From Paralysiella testudinis (GTDB lineage Bacteria > Pseudomonadota > Gammaproteobacteria > Burkholderiales > Neisseriaceae): a DNA stretch of 64,000 nucleotides. Below, piece after piece: positions 29,633-40,184 of this stretch; position 1 is the first letter of the stretch; each line of letters starts with the position of its first letter. The DNA lies in contig NZ_CP069798.1 of the NCBI RefSeq assembly GCF_016894345.1, positions 2,731,248-2,795,247 on the forward strand. The letters run 5' to 3'. The notes beneath the pieces are model-generated. The model did not search any database, was not told the origin of the DNA, and saw only the letters and a list, made by a program, of their open reading frames with translations. The translations under genes were made by a program, and so were the position numbers.

Positions 29633-29778
29633 AGTAATATCCTTAATGATTGGTTTCAGGCAGCCTTGATTTGATTTGTTAGTGGATTAAATTGAAACCA
29701 ATAATGTATTGACTCGCTTTGTCTTAATTTCAATTAAACTCACCATAACAACAGGCTGCCTGAAAACCTTGATATGCA

Positions 29779-30924
29779 TTAATACGCACTGTGTTCGTTT
29801 TCACGCACATATTCTTTGGTTACCTTGCCGCGCATAATGCGAAACGCCCAGCCGGTATAGCTCACTACAATCGGCAGCAAAATACCGGTAACCACCAGCA
29901 TCACCACCAAGGTGAAATGGCTAGACGAAGCATCCCACACCGTCAGGCTCATGCTAGGCTGGCTACTGGAGGGCAAAATCACCGGAAACATCGATACCGC
30001 CATGGTGCCGATAATGCCCAGCACGCCCAACGCCGACGCCACAAAAGCCAGCAAGGTTTTGCCAACGCGTGCCAACAGCCAAGCCAGCAGAATGCCGGCA
30101 AAGCCCAGCAACGGCACCAATAGGGTTAAAGGCGCGCGCTGGTAGTTCAGCATCCAGGCACCCGTTTGCATGGCCACCGTTTTGTGCAAAGGATCGGCCA
30201 CACCGTTGGGATCGATGTTGCTGGTAATCACATAGCCTTCCATACCGCTGGCCACCCACACCCCGGCGGCGGCAAACGCAAGCAAAGCAATCAGCCCGCT
30301 GTAAATCAGGCTGCGGCGCGCGCGCTGATAAATCACGCCTTCGGTGCGGTGCATCAAATACACGCCGCCGTGGAACACCAGCATGGCGGCCGAAACCACG
30401 CCGCACAACAGCGCAAACGGGTTGAGCAAGCCCCAAAACGAGCCGGTGTAAAACGGCCGCAAGGTATCGTCGAAATGAAACGGCACACCCAGCAAAATAT
30501 TGCCCATGGCCACGCCAAACAGCAATGCGGGCACAAACGAACCCACAAACAACAACCAATCCCAAGTGGTGCGCCAAGTTTGATTGTGAATCAGGCTGCG
30601 GTATTTAAAACCCACCGGGCGGAAAAACATCGCCCACAACACCAGCAGTAAAGCCCAGTAAAAACCAGAAAACGCGGTGGCATATACCTGCGGCCAAGCG
30701 GCAAAAATCAGCCCAGCACCGGTAATCAGCCAGGTTTGGTTGCCTTCCCAGTGGGCGCCGATGCTGTTGATAATGACACGCCGCTCTTCATCAGTGCGTC
30801 CCACAAACGGCAACAGGCTGCCAATACCCATATCGTGGCCATCCATAATGGCAAAGCCAACCAATAATACCCCAATCAACAGCCACCAAATTACTTTTAA
30901 GGTTGCATAATCCAGTATTTCCAT
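29779..30924 (-). CDS. cydB: Cytochrome bd ubiquinol oxidase subunit II
   Basis: CydB is the second large subunit of the high-affinity, proton-pump-free terminal oxidase. From the ATG at 30924 (AGGGAG six bases upstream) it has 381 residues: MEILDYATLKVIWWLLIGVL, FAIMDGHDMGIG, then INSIGAHWEGNQTWLI and YWALLLVLWAMFFRPVGF, all family-typical, with about eight to nine helices. A longer frame to 31176 runs into cydA and is rejected. It follows cydA by 11 bp in an operon. Confidence 0.96.
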   Translation of the reverse strand: MEILDYATLKVIWWLLIGVLLVGFAIMDGHDMGIGSLLPFVGRTDEERRVIINSIGAHWEGNQTWLITGAGLIFAAWPQVYATAFSGFYWALLLVLWAMFFRPVGFKYRSLIHNQTWRTTWDWLLFVGSFVPALLFGVAMGNILLGVPFHFDDTLRPFYTGSFWGLLNPFALLCGVVSAAMLVFHGGVYLMHRTEGVIYQRARRSLIYSGLIALLAFAAAGVWVASGMEGYVITSNIDPNGVADPLHKTVAMQTGAWMLNYQRAPLTLLVPLLGFAGILLAWLLARVGKTLLAFVASALGVLGIIGTMAVSMFPVILPSSSQPSMSLTVWDASSSHFTLVVMLVVTGILLPIVVSYTGWAFRIMRGKVTKEYVRENEHSAY

Positions 30925-30935
30925 CTCGTTCTCCC

Positions 30936-32486
30936 TTACTCGTGCTTGGCCGGTTCGTTGGCATAACGCCCGGTGCCCAAGCTGCCGGGGCCTTGGCGGA
31001 TAAAGCGCTGCATCAAGTACACTTCCACCACAATCAGCGTAAGGTAAAACGCCGTAAAGCCGCTGAGCGAACCAATCAATGACGCGCGACTGAGTGAAGA
31101 AGCCGACAAGGCCGTGGGCAGAACACCATATACCGTCCACGGCTGGCGACCGTATTCGGCCACAAACCAGCCGCATTCAATTGCAATCCACGGCAGCGGC
31201 AAAGAGAAAAACACCAGTTTGAGCAGCCACGGTTTTTGCGCAAAAGTGCCTTTAATGGAGTGCCAAAAAGCCAAACCAAACACCAGCAACATGGCAAAGC
31301 CGCAAGCCACCATAATGCGGAATGCCCAAAACATCGGCGTTACCCGCGGCACCGATTCGCGCGCCGCTTTGGCAATATCGGCCTCGGTGGCGCGGGCAAT
31401 ATCCGGCACATTGGCTTTGAGCAACAGGCCAAAGCCCAAATCGGCTTCATGTTGTTTCAAGGTGGCCAGTGCCGCGGTGTCGTGACGGTTTTGCCGCAAC
31501 GCTTCCAGCGCCAACACCGCCTCTTTGCCCGACACAATACGCTGTTTGTTGGCCGCCACAATCTCGCGGATGCCCGGAATTTGCGTGTCCAACGAGCGGG
31601 TGCCGATAATGCCCATCACATAAGGAATATGAATGGCAAAATCGTTTTTCATTTCCGCTTCATTGGGAATGGCAATCAGATTAAACGAGGCCGGCGCTGG
31701 TTCGGTTTCCCACATCGCTTCCATTGCCGCAATTTTGGTTTGCTGGGCATGGCCGATGGAATAGCCGGATTCGTCACCCAATACCAATGTCGACAAAATC
31801 GCCGCCATGCCGAAACCGGCGCCGATGCGAAAGCTTTTTTTGGCAAAATCAACATCGCGTTTTTTGAGTAGATACCAAGCCGAAATCGACATCACAAACA
31901 TCGACCCGCACACATAACCGGCCGATACGGTGTGCACAAATTTATTTTGGGCTTCCGGGTTAAAAAATACCTCGGCAAAGCTGGTCATTTCCATGCGCAT
32001 GGTTTCGTAGTTGAATACCGCGCCCACCGGATTTTGCATCCAGCCGTTGGCCACCAGAATCCATAAGGCCGACAGGCTGGTGCCCAGCGCCATAAACAGC
32101 GTCACCAACAAATGCTGGCGGCGGCTCATGCGATCCCAGCCAAAAAAGAACAGCCCCACCAGCGTGGCTTCCAAGAAAAACGCCATTAAGCCTTCAATCG
32201 CCAGCGGCGCGCCGAAAATATCGCCCACATAATGCGAGTAATACGCCCAGTTGGTGCCAAACTGAAATTCCATGGTGATGCCGGTGGTGACCCCCAGCGC
32301 AAAATTGATGCCAAAGAGCTTGCCCCAGAATTTGGTCATGTCTTTGTAGATTTGCCGGCCGGTCATCACATACACCGACTCCATAATCACCAAAATCCAC
32401 GACAACCCCAAGGTTAACGGTACAAACAAAAAGTGGTACAGCGCCGTCATGGCAAACTGTAAACGCGATAATTCCACCAAATCCAT
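30936..32486 (-). CDS. cydA: Cytochrome bd ubiquinol oxidase subunit I
   Basis: CydA carries the haems and the quinol site. From the ATG at 32486 it has 516 residues and starts [19 protein letters not shown], with the haem-ligand histidine at about residue 18. Other marks are [15 protein letters not shown], the periplasmic Q-loop region, and [16 protein letters not shown] (GRQPW signature). It is the first gene of cydA-cydB-cydX. An FNR-like box 69 bp upstream suggests induction when oxygen is low. Confidence 0.97.
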   Translation of the reverse strand: MDLVELSRLQFAMTALYHFLFVPLTLGLSWILVIMESVYVMTGRQIYKDMTKFWGKLFGINFALGVTTGITMEFQFGTNWAYYSHYVGDIFGAPLAIEGLMAFFLEATLVGLFFFGWDRMSRRQHLLVTLFMALGTSLSALWILVANGWMQNPVGAVFNYETMRMEMTSFAEVFFNPEAQNKFVHTVSAGYVCGSMFVMSISAWYLLKKRDVDFAKKSFRIGAGFGMAAILSTLVLGDESGYSIGHAQQTKIAAMEAMWETEPAPASFNLIAIPNEAEMKNDFAIHIPYVMGIIGTRSLDTQIPGIREIVAANKQRIVSGKEAVLALEALRQNRHDTAALATLKQHEADLGFGLLLKANVPDIARATEADIAKAARESVPRVTPMFWAFRIMVACGFAMLLVFGLAFWHSIKGTFAQKPWLLKLVFFSLPLPWIAIECGWFVAEYGRQPWTVYGVLPTALSASSLSRASLIGSLSGFTAFYLTLIVVEVYLMQRFIRQGPGSLGTGRYANEPAKHE

Positions 32487-32901
32487 AATATCAAGCTCCC
32501 GATTGAAGGGACTAATGCCAAACCACGGCAGCCAAAACAGCAGCAGCACAAGGTTTGACCTATATCAAATTCTTTGGCCAGTATACACCTCGTTTTGCTT
32601 CACTTACCAGCAGGGAAATGCCACAACGCCAAGGAAATGAATAGTAAATTTACCAATAACCCATTGTTTAAAATAACATAAATAAATCAATATATGAATA
32701 TAAAAATGAAATGCGGCAAATGGTCGCAATTATGAAATTCAGGACAAATAAATCTTTTTACCCTTCTATTATTTATTGAAGCTATTGGTTTGAAAAACCA
32801 CTACAGGCTGCCTGAAAACCCACCAAGCAAACTAAACGGGTGCAAGCACGCACGCCGCATTTGCACCGGCTTGATTCAATCGCATTATCTACTCAAACAC
32901 A
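32487..32901. other. Upstream region of the cyd operon
   Basis: This 415-bp gap holds no gene. It contains the FNR-like box at 32555, an AT-rich stretch at about 32640-32780 and an uptake sequence at 32805-32816. It also separates the cyd operon from the end of the antiporter gene. Confidence 0.6.
32555..32568 (-). promoter_or_regulatory. FNR-like operator upstream of cydA
   Basis: TTGACCTATATCAA matches the FNR consensus TTGAT-N4-ATCAA at nine of ten fixed positions. Its centre is about 75 bp before the cydA start codon, suitable for activation in low oxygen. No clear -10 box could be chosen. Confidence 0.7.
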
Positions 32902-34656
32902 TCACGCTTTTTTGGCGGCTGTTTTTTTGGTGGGCACTTTCAGACCCAGCCATTCCATGCGGCCATCATCATCGGTTTCTTTTACCGTGAGCTCGAATTC
33001 GCCGATAAAGATGCGGTCGCCCTCCACCGGCATGCCTTCGAAACGGGCTTTAAACAAATGACGCAAACTCAAATTTCGTTCTTCTGCCGACAAAACCAGC
33101 CCGTAGGCATCGGCCAAATCACCGGCCAGCGCATCCGGCGGCAGCACAAATTCGCCAAAGAAGTGCTGGCTGGTGCGGGTGGCATTGCCGGTTTGATAAA
33201 ACTGCTCGGCCAGTTTTTCCACATATTCAGGGGTGGCGAAATACCAAGCAATATCACCCACCTGCAAACGGGTTTCCGGCGTGAGCGGCTCGGGGGTACG
33301 TTGGCGCATCAGCGCAAAACAGCGCACCGCCACCGCATCCAAGCCCGTAGCCACCGCATCCGGATGCCGCCCTTCGGCATCTGATTCCGCCTGCACTTCA
33401 TAAGACGAAAATTGCAGGCTGGCTTCTTCGTCTAGCCAGATTTCGCGCTCTTCTTTCGGCTCCGGCTGCGGCGGCAGGCTCACCTTGAGCAGCCGCGCCA
33501 TGGCCGGAATACTGGCACCTTGCACCAGCAAAGACACAATCACCACCGCAAACGCCACGTCAAACAACAGCCGCGAATCGTTCACACCCATCATCCATGG
33601 CATCATCGCCAGCGTAATCGGCACCGCACCGCGCAAGCCCACCCAGCTGATGTAGGCCACTTCACGCTTTTGGTAGCGAAACCAATACAGGCTGGAATAC
33701 ACCGCCAGCGGGCGGGCCACCAACATCAAAAACACCACAATCGCCAAGGCATGCCAGCCGTTTTCAAACAAACGCGACGGCGTTACCAGCAAGCCCAACA
33801 CCACGAACATACTGGCCTGAGCCAGCCAAGCCAAGCCATCCATCACCCGCAGCACATGCTCGGTGGCGTGGCTGCGCTGGTTGCCGATAAAAATACCGGT
33901 GATGTACACCGCCAAAAAGCCGCTGCCACCCACCAAATTGGTAAAGGCAAACATCAAAATACCGCCCGACAAAATCAGCAGCGCATACAGCCCTTCGGCC
34001 AAATGCAGCCGCTGCATCAGCTTGGCCAAAATTTTGCCGCCAATCACCCCGGCCAACAAACCCAAGCCCATTTGCTGCACCAGCATGCCCAAAAACGACA
34101 ACACCCCGGCATCGGCCGGGTTCATAATGATGGCGATAAACGCGGTCACCAAGAAAATCGCCATTGGGTCGTTGGCGCCGGACTCCACTTCCAGCGTGGC
34201 CAACACCCGCTGGTTCAGGCGCACACCGCTGTTGCGCAGCAACGAAAACACCGCCGCCGCATCGGTAGAGCCCACAATCGCCGCCATCAGCAAGCCCAAC
34301 CGCCAATCCACCCCCAACACCCAAGTCACAAACAAGCCCAAGGGCAGCACCGTGGCCACCACGCCCCACGTGGCCAGCACCGCCGACGGCCGCCACGACA
34401 GGCGCAAGGTCTGCCACTGCGTGCGCAAGCCGCCATCAAGCAAAATCACCGCCAGCGCCAACTGCCCCACCATAAAAGCGCCGCCCAGGCTGTCAAAACG
34501 CAAACCACCAATACCCTCTTCGCCGGCCAACATGCCCACGCCCAAAAACACCAACAGCAAGGGAAATCCCAAGCGGGCAGACACACGGGTGGCCATCACA
34601 CTGACAAACAGCAGCAAGCCGCCAATCAGAAACAAGGCATTGATGCCTTCAAGCAT
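32902..34656 (-). CDS. nhaP2: CPA1-type K+(Na+)/H+ antiporter with cytoplasmic regulatory domains
   Basis: This 584-residue protein has about twelve helices up to residue ~390, with LLLVFLGVGMLAGEEGIGG, the ion-binding region AAIVGSTDAAAVFSLLRNSGVRL, and VESGANDPMAIFLV. The cytoplasmic tail (about 400-584) holds an RCK_C-like part and a CorC-like C-terminal part (MPVEGDRIFIGEFELTV), the layout of NhaP2/CvrA antiporters. It balances K+ or Na+ against protons, but the ion preference is not visible in sequence. It ends in a Lys/Ala-rich tail. Confidence 0.85.
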   Translation of the reverse strand: MLEGINALFLIGGLLLFVSVMATRVSARLGFPLLLVFLGVGMLAGEEGIGGLRFDSLGGAFMVGQLALAVILLDGGLRTQWQTLRLSWRPSAVLATWGVVATVLPLGLFVTWVLGVDWRLGLLMAAIVGSTDAAAVFSLLRNSGVRLNQRVLATLEVESGANDPMAIFLVTAFIAIIMNPADAGVLSFLGMLVQQMGLGLLAGVIGGKILAKLMQRLHLAEGLYALLILSGGILMFAFTNLVGGSGFLAVYITGIFIGNQRSHATEHVLRVMDGLAWLAQASMFVVLGLLVTPSRLFENGWHALAIVVFLMLVARPLAVYSSLYWFRYQKREVAYISWVGLRGAVPITLAMMPWMMGVNDSRLLFDVAFAVVIVSLLVQGASIPAMARLLKVSLPPQPEPKEEREIWLDEEASLQFSSYEVQAESDAEGRHPDAVATGLDAVAVRCFALMRQRTPEPLTPETRLQVGDIAWYFATPEYVEKLAEQFYQTGNATRTSQHFFGEFVLPPDALAGDLADAYGLVLSAEERNLSLRHLFKARFEGMPVEGDRIFIGEFELTVKETDDDGRMEWLGLKVPTKKTAAKKA

Positions 34657-34898
34657 AAACTGGTCCTTAAAAAATAAATGGTGGCGGGCAATATAGAAAA
34701 CAGCACCAACAGTGCCATCGTGGGCATAGGCTGCCTGAAACTTTATTGCTGCGCAGTTAAAACACAGTGACGGCGCAGCTAAAATCCATTAATGGCTTGA
34801 TTTTAACCGATAGCCGGTGCATGTAAAGGCCATAAGGGCAATCTGCTGCTATTTTTTCCGTTCATGCCCATTGCACAGAAACCGTGACTTTTACTTAA

Positions 34899-35345
34899 TA
34901 ACTGAAGTTACGCACCCACTTGCTAAGGCTGCCTGAAACGAAAAATCCTTGTTGCCGAATTTAATTCGGCAATCCATTGGCACACAAAGTAAAACGAAGC
35001 GGATTATTTTAAAAAGTGCTGTGTTTTATATGCGTTCTTATCGTTTTACTTTGCGCTTTATGCCCGCGCGGCCACCTACTTTCTTTGCTTCGCCAAAGAA
35101 AGTAGGCACAAAGAAAGGCGACCCCGGTTGCAGGTTTGGCCACGCCAAACTTCCCTCACTGCACATGCTTTTGGCGGCGCTCGCGAGTCGCTGCGCTCCG
35201 GACCGCCCTTATCCCCGCCAAAAACATGTTCCGTTCGGCTTACGCCTTGCGGGGAGGGCTGCACGGATTTTTCGTTTCAGGCAGCCTGAACAAAATAGTG
35301 TGTAAATGGCTGTTGTGCTTTATACGAGTGCTTAACTTCAGTTAA
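34899..35345. repeat. 447-bp interspersed repeat with inverted ends
   Basis: TAACTGAAGTTACGCAC on the left and GTGCTTAACTTCAGTTA on the right are imperfect inverted ends. Inside is a perfect 13-bp-arm hairpin at 35075-35106 (CCTACTTTCTTTG with CAAAGAAAGTAGG) followed by CACAAAGAAAGGCGACCCCG, a sequence type I recall as dispersed in many proteobacteria. Two uptake sequences lie inside (34926-34937, 35276-35287). A 118-codon frame across it is typical spurious coding of this repeat, not a gene. Confidence 0.65.
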
Positions 35346-35375
35346 TAAGTGCGCAACGGCAGCCCATCCAACATA

Positions 35376-35414
35376 AAAGGCTGCCTGAAATGTTTTACAT
35401 TTCAGGCAGCCTTT
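35376..35414. terminator. Uptake-sequence pair terminator after htpG
   Basis: AAAGGCTGCCTGAAATG and CATTTCAGGCAGCCTTT form a perfect 17-bp stem around TTTTA, downstream of the minus-strand htpG. Confidence 0.92.
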
Positions 35415-35446
35415 AGCAAACAAAAACCAAAAATCAAGCCAACAAT

Positions 35447-37345
35447 TTAGCCGTTTAATGCCAACAACAAGCCGTTCATGCGTTTAACAAATGCCGCCGG
35501 GTTTTCCAGCTTGCCGCCTTCGGCCAGCAGCGCTTGTTCATACACCAATTCGGCCAAGTCGTTGCGCTGCGCTTCGTTGGCTTCGGCGGCGATTTTTTGA
35601 ATCAGCAAATGCTCGGGGTTGATTTCCAGCGTGGGCTTGCTGTGCGGGATTTGTTCGCCCGCACCGGCGGCTTCGAGCATGCGCAGCATGTGCTGGCTCA
35701 TGTCGTGCTCGCCCACCACCAGGCACGCCGGGCTTTCGGTGAGGCGGGTGGTGGCGCGCACGGCGGCCACTTTGTCGCCCAGCGCGGCTTGGATGGCGGC
35801 GGCCACGTCTTTGCTGGCTTCTTCCACTTTGGCCTGCTCGGCCTTTTCGGCTTCGTCGGCCATGCCACCCAAATCCAGCGCGCCTTTGGCCACGCTGGCC
35901 AGTGCTTTGCCGTCGAATTCAAACAGGCTGCCCACCACCCATTCGTCTACGCGGTCGGTGAGCAGCAGCACTTCCACGCCTTTTTTGGCAAATACTTCCA
36001 AGTGCGGGCTGTTTTTGGCGGCGGCGTAGCTGTCGGCGGTGATGTAGTAAATCTTTTCCTGCCCGGCTTTCATGCGGCCGATGTAGTCGGCTAGGGTGAC
36101 GTTTTGCACGTCATTGTCGTTGTGGGTGCTGGCAAAGCGGCACAGGGCGGCGATTTTGTCTTTATTGGCCATGTCTTCGCCCACGCCTTCTTTAAGGGCA
36201 TTGCCAAACACATTCCAAAATTCGGTGTATTTTTCCGGCTGGTTTTTCTGCAAGTCTTCCAGCAAGGCCAACACTTTTTTCACGCTGCCTGAACGAATGG
36301 CATCTAAGTCGCGGCTTTCCTGCAAGATTTCGCGCGACACGTTCAGCGGCAAGTCGCTGCTGTCGATCACGCCGCGCACCCAGCGCAGATACAGCGGCAT
36401 CAGTTTTTTGGCGTCGTCCATAATAAACACGCGTTTTACATACAGCTTAACGCCGTGTTTGGGGTCGCGCTCGTAGAGGTCGTAGGGCGCACGTTTGGGA
36501 ATATAGAGCAGGCCGGTGTAGTCTTGGCGGCCTTCCACTTTGAAATGCGTCCATGCCAGCGTGTCTTCAAAATCGTGGGCCACGTGTTTGTAGAACTCTT
36601 GGTATTGCGCCTCGCTGATGTCGTTTTTCGGCAGCGTCCACAAGGCTTGGGCGCGGTTGACCACTTCCAGCTCTTCCGAAGGCTTGGGATTGCCTTCGTC
36701 GTCGTATTCGGGGGCTTTTTTCATCAAAATGGGCACCGAAATATGGTCGCTATAAGTGGTAACGATGCGGCGCAATGTCCAGTCCGACAGCAAATCGGCT
36801 TGGTCGTCTTTTAAATGCAGTATCACATCGGTGCCGCGCGTGGCTTTATCCATCGGCTCCACGGTGAATTCGCCGTCACCCGCCGACACCCAACGCACGC
36901 CTTGGCTTTCAGGCAGCCCCGCGCGGCGGCTTTCTACGGTCACTTTGTCGGCCACGATAAAGGCGGAGTAAAAACCCACGCCGAATTGGCCGATTAAATG
37001 GGCGTCTTTTTGCGCATCGCCGGTGAGCTGCTCAAAAAATGCTTTGGTGCCCGACTTGGCAATGGTGCCCAAATGTTCGATCACTTCGGCTTCGCTCATG
37101 CCGATGCCGTTGTCGGACACGGTGATGGTTTTGGCTTCTGCGTTGGCGGTAACGGTGATTTTCAGCTCGCCGTCATCATCCAGCAGCGCGTTGTTGTTCA
37201 GCGCTTCAAAGCGCAGTTTGTCGCAGGCGTCGGCGGCATTGGAAATCAGCTCGCGCAAAAAAATCTCTTTGTTGGAATACAAAGAGTGGATCATCAGCTG
37301 CAATAATTGTTTCACTTCGGTTTGAAAAGCATGGGTTTGTTTCAT
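35447..37345 (-). CDS. htpG: Hsp90 chaperone HtpG
   Basis: HtpG is a cytoplasmic ATP-dependent chaperone. From the ATG at 37345 ([37 protein letters not shown]) it has 632 residues, normal for the family. The N-terminal ATPase pocket shows [17 protein letters not shown] and [11 protein letters not shown]. The client-binding middle domain ([11 protein letters not shown]) and the dimerisation domain follow. A longer frame to 37501 has no homology. It is a lone gene ended by an uptake-sequence hairpin. Confidence 0.96.
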   Translation of the reverse strand: MKQTHAFQTEVKQLLQLMIHSLYSNKEIFLRELISNAADACDKLRFEALNNNALLDDDGELKITVTANAEAKTITVSDNGIGMSEAEVIEHLGTIAKSGTKAFFEQLTGDAQKDAHLIGQFGVGFYSAFIVADKVTVESRRAGLPESQGVRWVSAGDGEFTVEPMDKATRGTDVILHLKDDQADLLSDWTLRRIVTTYSDHISVPILMKKAPEYDDEGNPKPSEELEVVNRAQALWTLPKNDISEAQYQEFYKHVAHDFEDTLAWTHFKVEGRQDYTGLLYIPKRAPYDLYERDPKHGVKLYVKRVFIMDDAKKLMPLYLRWVRGVIDSSDLPLNVSREILQESRDLDAIRSGSVKKVLALLEDLQKNQPEKYTEFWNVFGNALKEGVGEDMANKDKIAALCRFASTHNDNDVQNVTLADYIGRMKAGQEKIYYITADSYAAAKNSPHLEVFAKKGVEVLLLTDRVDEWVVGSLFEFDGKALASVAKGALDLGGMADEAEKAEQAKVEEASKDVAAAIQAALGDKVAAVRATTRLTESPACLVVGEHDMSQHMLRMLEAAGAGEQIPHSKPTLEINPEHLLIQKIAAEANEAQRNDLAELVYEQALLAEGGKLENPAAFVKRMNGLLLALNG

Positions 37346-37512
37346 GTTGTTCTCTGCGTTACATAAGGTTGTTGATTGGATGGCGTAGAAGATAGGGGCT
37401 GATGCGGCGGTTTCAAGGCTGCCTGAAACGGTTTTGATGGCGTGGCTATTTCTTTCAGGCAGCCTTGGCCGCACCTTTGCTACAATAGCCCTTTTGCCCA
37501 ACCCCCAACATC

Positions 37513-38616
37513 ATGACCACCCACCACCGCCTGCCCGACACCCGCCCTTACCCGACCGATCCGGTTAAAAACGAATTGCTGCTGCACGCCGGCCACATCG
37601 CCGCCAACAGCAGCAAAGCGCAAACGCAGTTGGCACGCGAGTCGCTGCACCACGCCATTGCCACCATGTTGCAGCAAAACCATTTTTTGGGTTTGTCGGT
37701 GGCCTTATCCATGGCCGCCGATGCGCCTACTTACAGCGCTTTATGGCAAAGCTTGGCCGAGGTGTTGAATGCCCGCGGCGAGGCCGAAATCCAGTGGCTG
37801 GCGCTGCCGGTGGTGGTGGTGGCCGGTGCCAAACAAGCCGCGGCCTTGCCAGGCAATGTGCCGGTGGACGACATCAATAAAGTATTGGCGTCCACACCGT
37901 TGGGGCAGGCCTTAAACGGCATTACATGGCTGCCTCAACTTTACAACGCCGCCGATCTGGCTGCGATTAAGGCCGATGCTTGGTTTGCCGCCAAGCAAAA
38001 TGCCGTAGCGGCTGCGGCCTTTGCCGCCGAACAACCCGGCAACGCCACATTGCCCGTGCCCGCAGACCAAAGCGTGCAGGTGTTTTACGCACTGGCTTTT
38101 GGCGGCCACGGCCTTCAGGCAGCCTTAAACCAGCCTTTGGCAGAAGCCGCATTGCCGCTGATGCAGGTGTGGCAACAGCATTTCGCCACGCCGGGCGTAA
38201 CCCTGTTTGCCAATCCGCTGCCGCCGTTGGCGCCGCTGGCGGCATTGCGCGAAGGCAGCGCCTTGCGTTTGCGTATGGCGGGCGATGTGTTTGCCACCAA
38301 TGCCATCCGCGCCGTGCGCTTGCAAAGCCCGCGCGTGGGCGTGGTGATGGCGGCACAAGCAGGCGGGCGTTTGCTGTTTGGCTTTAACGCCACCGACAGC
38401 GTATTTGAAATCGCGCCGCAAGTGTTCACTTGGCCGCTGTCGCCCGGCGACAATATCGACATCATCGCGCAGCAGTTTATCGACTTATTGGCCGAATGCC
38501 AGGTGGAAAACATCCGCCTGCTGCACGAGCCGATTGCCGAAAGCGCCGAGCTGCCCGGCTACGCCCAAGCCATCACTCTGCCCGGCCATAATCCTTTGTT
38601 TGTGCAAAGCCATTGA
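37513..38616 (+). CDS. Conserved hypothetical protein
   Basis: This 367-residue, alanine-rich soluble protein has no signal peptide or membrane helix. I do not recognise the family. Its N-terminal part (HAGHIAANSSKAQTQLARESLHHAIATM) looks helical; later parts (GVVMAAQAGGRLLFGFNATDS, WPLSPGDNIDIIAQQFIDLL) suggest alpha/beta structure. The phosphatase gene starts one base after its stop, so the two form an operon. An uptake sequence lies inside at 38114-38125. Confidence 0.75.
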   Translation: MTTHHRLPDTRPYPTDPVKNELLLHAGHIAANSSKAQTQLARESLHHAIATMLQQNHFLGLSVALSMAADAPTYSALWQSLAEVLNARGEAEIQWLALPVVVVAGAKQAAALPGNVPVDDINKVLASTPLGQALNGITWLPQLYNAADLAAIKADAWFAAKQNAVAAAAFAAEQPGNATLPVPADQSVQVFYALAFGGHGLQAALNQPLAEAALPLMQVWQQHFATPGVTLFANPLPPLAPLAALREGSALRLRMAGDVFATNAIRAVRLQSPRVGVVMAAQAGGRLLFGFNATDSVFEIAPQVFTWPLSPGDNIDIIAQQFIDLLAECQVENIRLLHEPIAESAELPGYAQAITLPGHNPLFVQSH

Positions 38617-38617
38617 G

Positions 38618-39085
38618 ATGAAAACACCCACCCGAATTCTGATGGTGTGCTTGGGCAATATCTGCCGCTCGCCGCTGGCTGAATATGTGCTGCGCCAGCA
38701 ATTGCAGCAAGCCGGGCTGGCGGCATACGTGCAGGTGGCCAGCGCTGGCACGTCCGGCTGGCACAATGGCGAAAACATGCACCAAGGCAGCCTGAAAACC
38801 CTGCAACAGCACGGCATCGATCCCAGCGGCTTTCGCAGCCGCCAAGTCTGCACCCATGACGGCCAAGATTTTGATTACCTGATTGCCATGGACAACGACA
38901 ATCTGGCCGAGCTGGAACGCCTGTTTGGCCGCCAGCCCGATAAAATCTTCAAAATCACCGACCTCACCCCCGCACTGGGCTACGACCATGTGCCGGACCC
39001 CTACTACACGGGCGATTTTGACGAAACCCACCGTATTGTTAGCGCAGCCGCGGCGGTGCTGGTGCAGCGTTTGCAGCAAGCTTAA
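38618..39085 (+). CDS. Low-molecular-weight protein tyrosine phosphatase
   Basis: This 155-residue cytoplasmic phosphatase has the P-loop CLGNICRS at 11-18, with the nucleophile C11 and the phosphate-binding R17. The general-acid aspartate is in the DPYYTGDFDE loop (about 125-134). In Gram-negatives these enzymes usually pair with a tyrosine kinase for capsule export, but no such genes are nearby, so the target is unknown. It is cotranscribed with the hypothetical gene upstream. Confidence 0.92.
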   Translation: MKTPTRILMVCLGNICRSPLAEYVLRQQLQQAGLAAYVQVASAGTSGWHNGENMHQGSLKTLQQHGIDPSGFRSRQVCTHDGQDFDYLIAMDNDNLAELERLFGRQPDKIFKITDLTPALGYDHVPDPYYTGDFDETHRIVSAAAAVLVQRLQQA

Positions 39086-39216
39086 ATCGCAGCTGGCAAA
39101 CGCTTCAGGCAGCCTACTCAATAAAAAAGCCGCATGTTAGAATAAACTACTTGTGTTTACCCGTTTCAACACGCCGCCCTCGCAGCGGCGCTGTTTTATT
39201 TGATTAAAGGATTGTT

Positions 39217-39945
39217 ATGGCAGGTCACAGCAAATGGGCCAATATCCAGCACCGCAAAGGGCGTCAAGACGCCAAGCGCGGTAAAATTTTTACCCGCCTG
39301 ATTAAAGAAATCACCGTGGCCGCCAAAATGGGCGGCGGCGACCCGGCCGCCAATCCGCGCCTGCGCTTGGCCATGGACAAAGCCTTTGATGCCAATATGC
39401 CCAAAGACAACATCCAGCGCGCCGTCGACAAAGGCTGCGGCAACTTGGAAGGCGTGGAATACATCGAATTGCGCTACGAAGGCTACGGCATCGGCGGCGC
39501 CGCGCTGATGGTGGATTGCCTCACCGACAACAAAACCCGCACCGTAGCTGATGTGCGCCATGCTTTCAACAAACACGGCGGCAATTTGGGCACCGACGGC
39601 AGCGTGGCCTTTCAATTTGTGCACCAAGGCTATTTGCTGTTTGCGCCCGGCGTCAACGAAGAGGCCTTGATGGAAGCCGCGCTGGAAGCCGGTGCCGACG
39701 ACATCATCAGCCACGACGACGGCTCGGTGGAAGTGCTCACCCCCCCCAACGACTACGCCGCGATTAAGCAAGCACTGGAAGCCGCCGGTTTTCAGGCAGC
39801 CGATGGCGAAGTCACCATGCGTGCGCAAAACGAAACCGAATTGGCGGGCGACGATGCCGAAAAAATGCAAAAGCTGATTGATGCGCTGGAAGATTTGGAT
39901 GATGTGCAGGATGTGTACACCACGGCCGTATTGAATTTCGACTAA
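39217..39945 (+). CDS. yebC: YebC/PmpR-family protein
   Basis: This 242-residue protein begins [32 protein letters not shown], the classic YebC start. The family includes DNA-binding regulators and, by recent work on homologues, factors that help ribosomes through proline-rich stretches; which applies here is unknown. Three-domain length is normal. AAAGGATTGTT precedes the start. It leads a close rightward group with the small hypothetical, VanZ and pepP genes. Confidence 0.95.
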   Translation: MAGHSKWANIQHRKGRQDAKRGKIFTRLIKEITVAAKMGGGDPAANPRLRLAMDKAFDANMPKDNIQRAVDKGCGNLEGVEYIELRYEGYGIGGAALMVDCLTDNKTRTVADVRHAFNKHGGNLGTDGSVAFQFVHQGYLLFAPGVNEEALMEAALEAGADDIISHDDGSVEVLTPPNDYAAIKQALEAAGFQAADGEVTMRAQNETELAGDDAEKMQKLIDALEDLDDVQDVYTTAVLNFD

Positions 39946-39971
39946 ACCGCATTTTTTCAGGCAGCCTTGGC

Positions 39972-40184
39972 ATGAACGAAGTCACCCATTTATTTAAAAC
40001 CGAAGCCGCCGGTACCTGCGCCGAAGTGTTGGATTTTTGGCTCTACGAATGCAGCTTGGATGAAGCCCCCGATGCGGCACAAGTGGCCGCTTGGCGCGCT
40101 GTTTTTCAAGCCCGCGGCGGCGCATTTGCCCGTTTGGCCGCCGTATGCCAAAGCTGGCTAGACGCCGAGGCCGCCGATGTCTGA
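39972..40184 (+). CDS. Small hypothetical protein
   Basis: This 70-residue acidic, helical protein (MNEVTHLFKTEAAGTCAEVLDFWLY to WLDAEAADV) lies 26 bp after yebC and overlaps the next gene by 8 bp, so it is likely translated in the same operon. I do not recognise it. An uptake sequence (39956-39967) sits just before the start. Confidence 0.65.
   Translation: MNEVTHLFKTEAAGTCAEVLDFWLYECSLDEAPDAAQVAAWRAVFQARGGAFARLAAVCQSWLDAEAADV

Noticed and set aside
33520..34677. 385-codon plus-strand open frame
   Set aside because: Antisense to the antiporter gene, extremely His/Gln-rich and without any motif; a shadow.
34949..35305. 118-codon open frame in the 447-bp repeat
   Set aside because: Its composition follows the hairpin-rich repeat, and it spans both arms of the inverted sequence; I recall such frames as common false calls in other genomes.
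38782..38797. AGGCAGCCTGAA, the Kingella-type uptake dialect
   Set aside because: A single in-gene occurrence one base from the local dialect, most simply chance within coding sequence.
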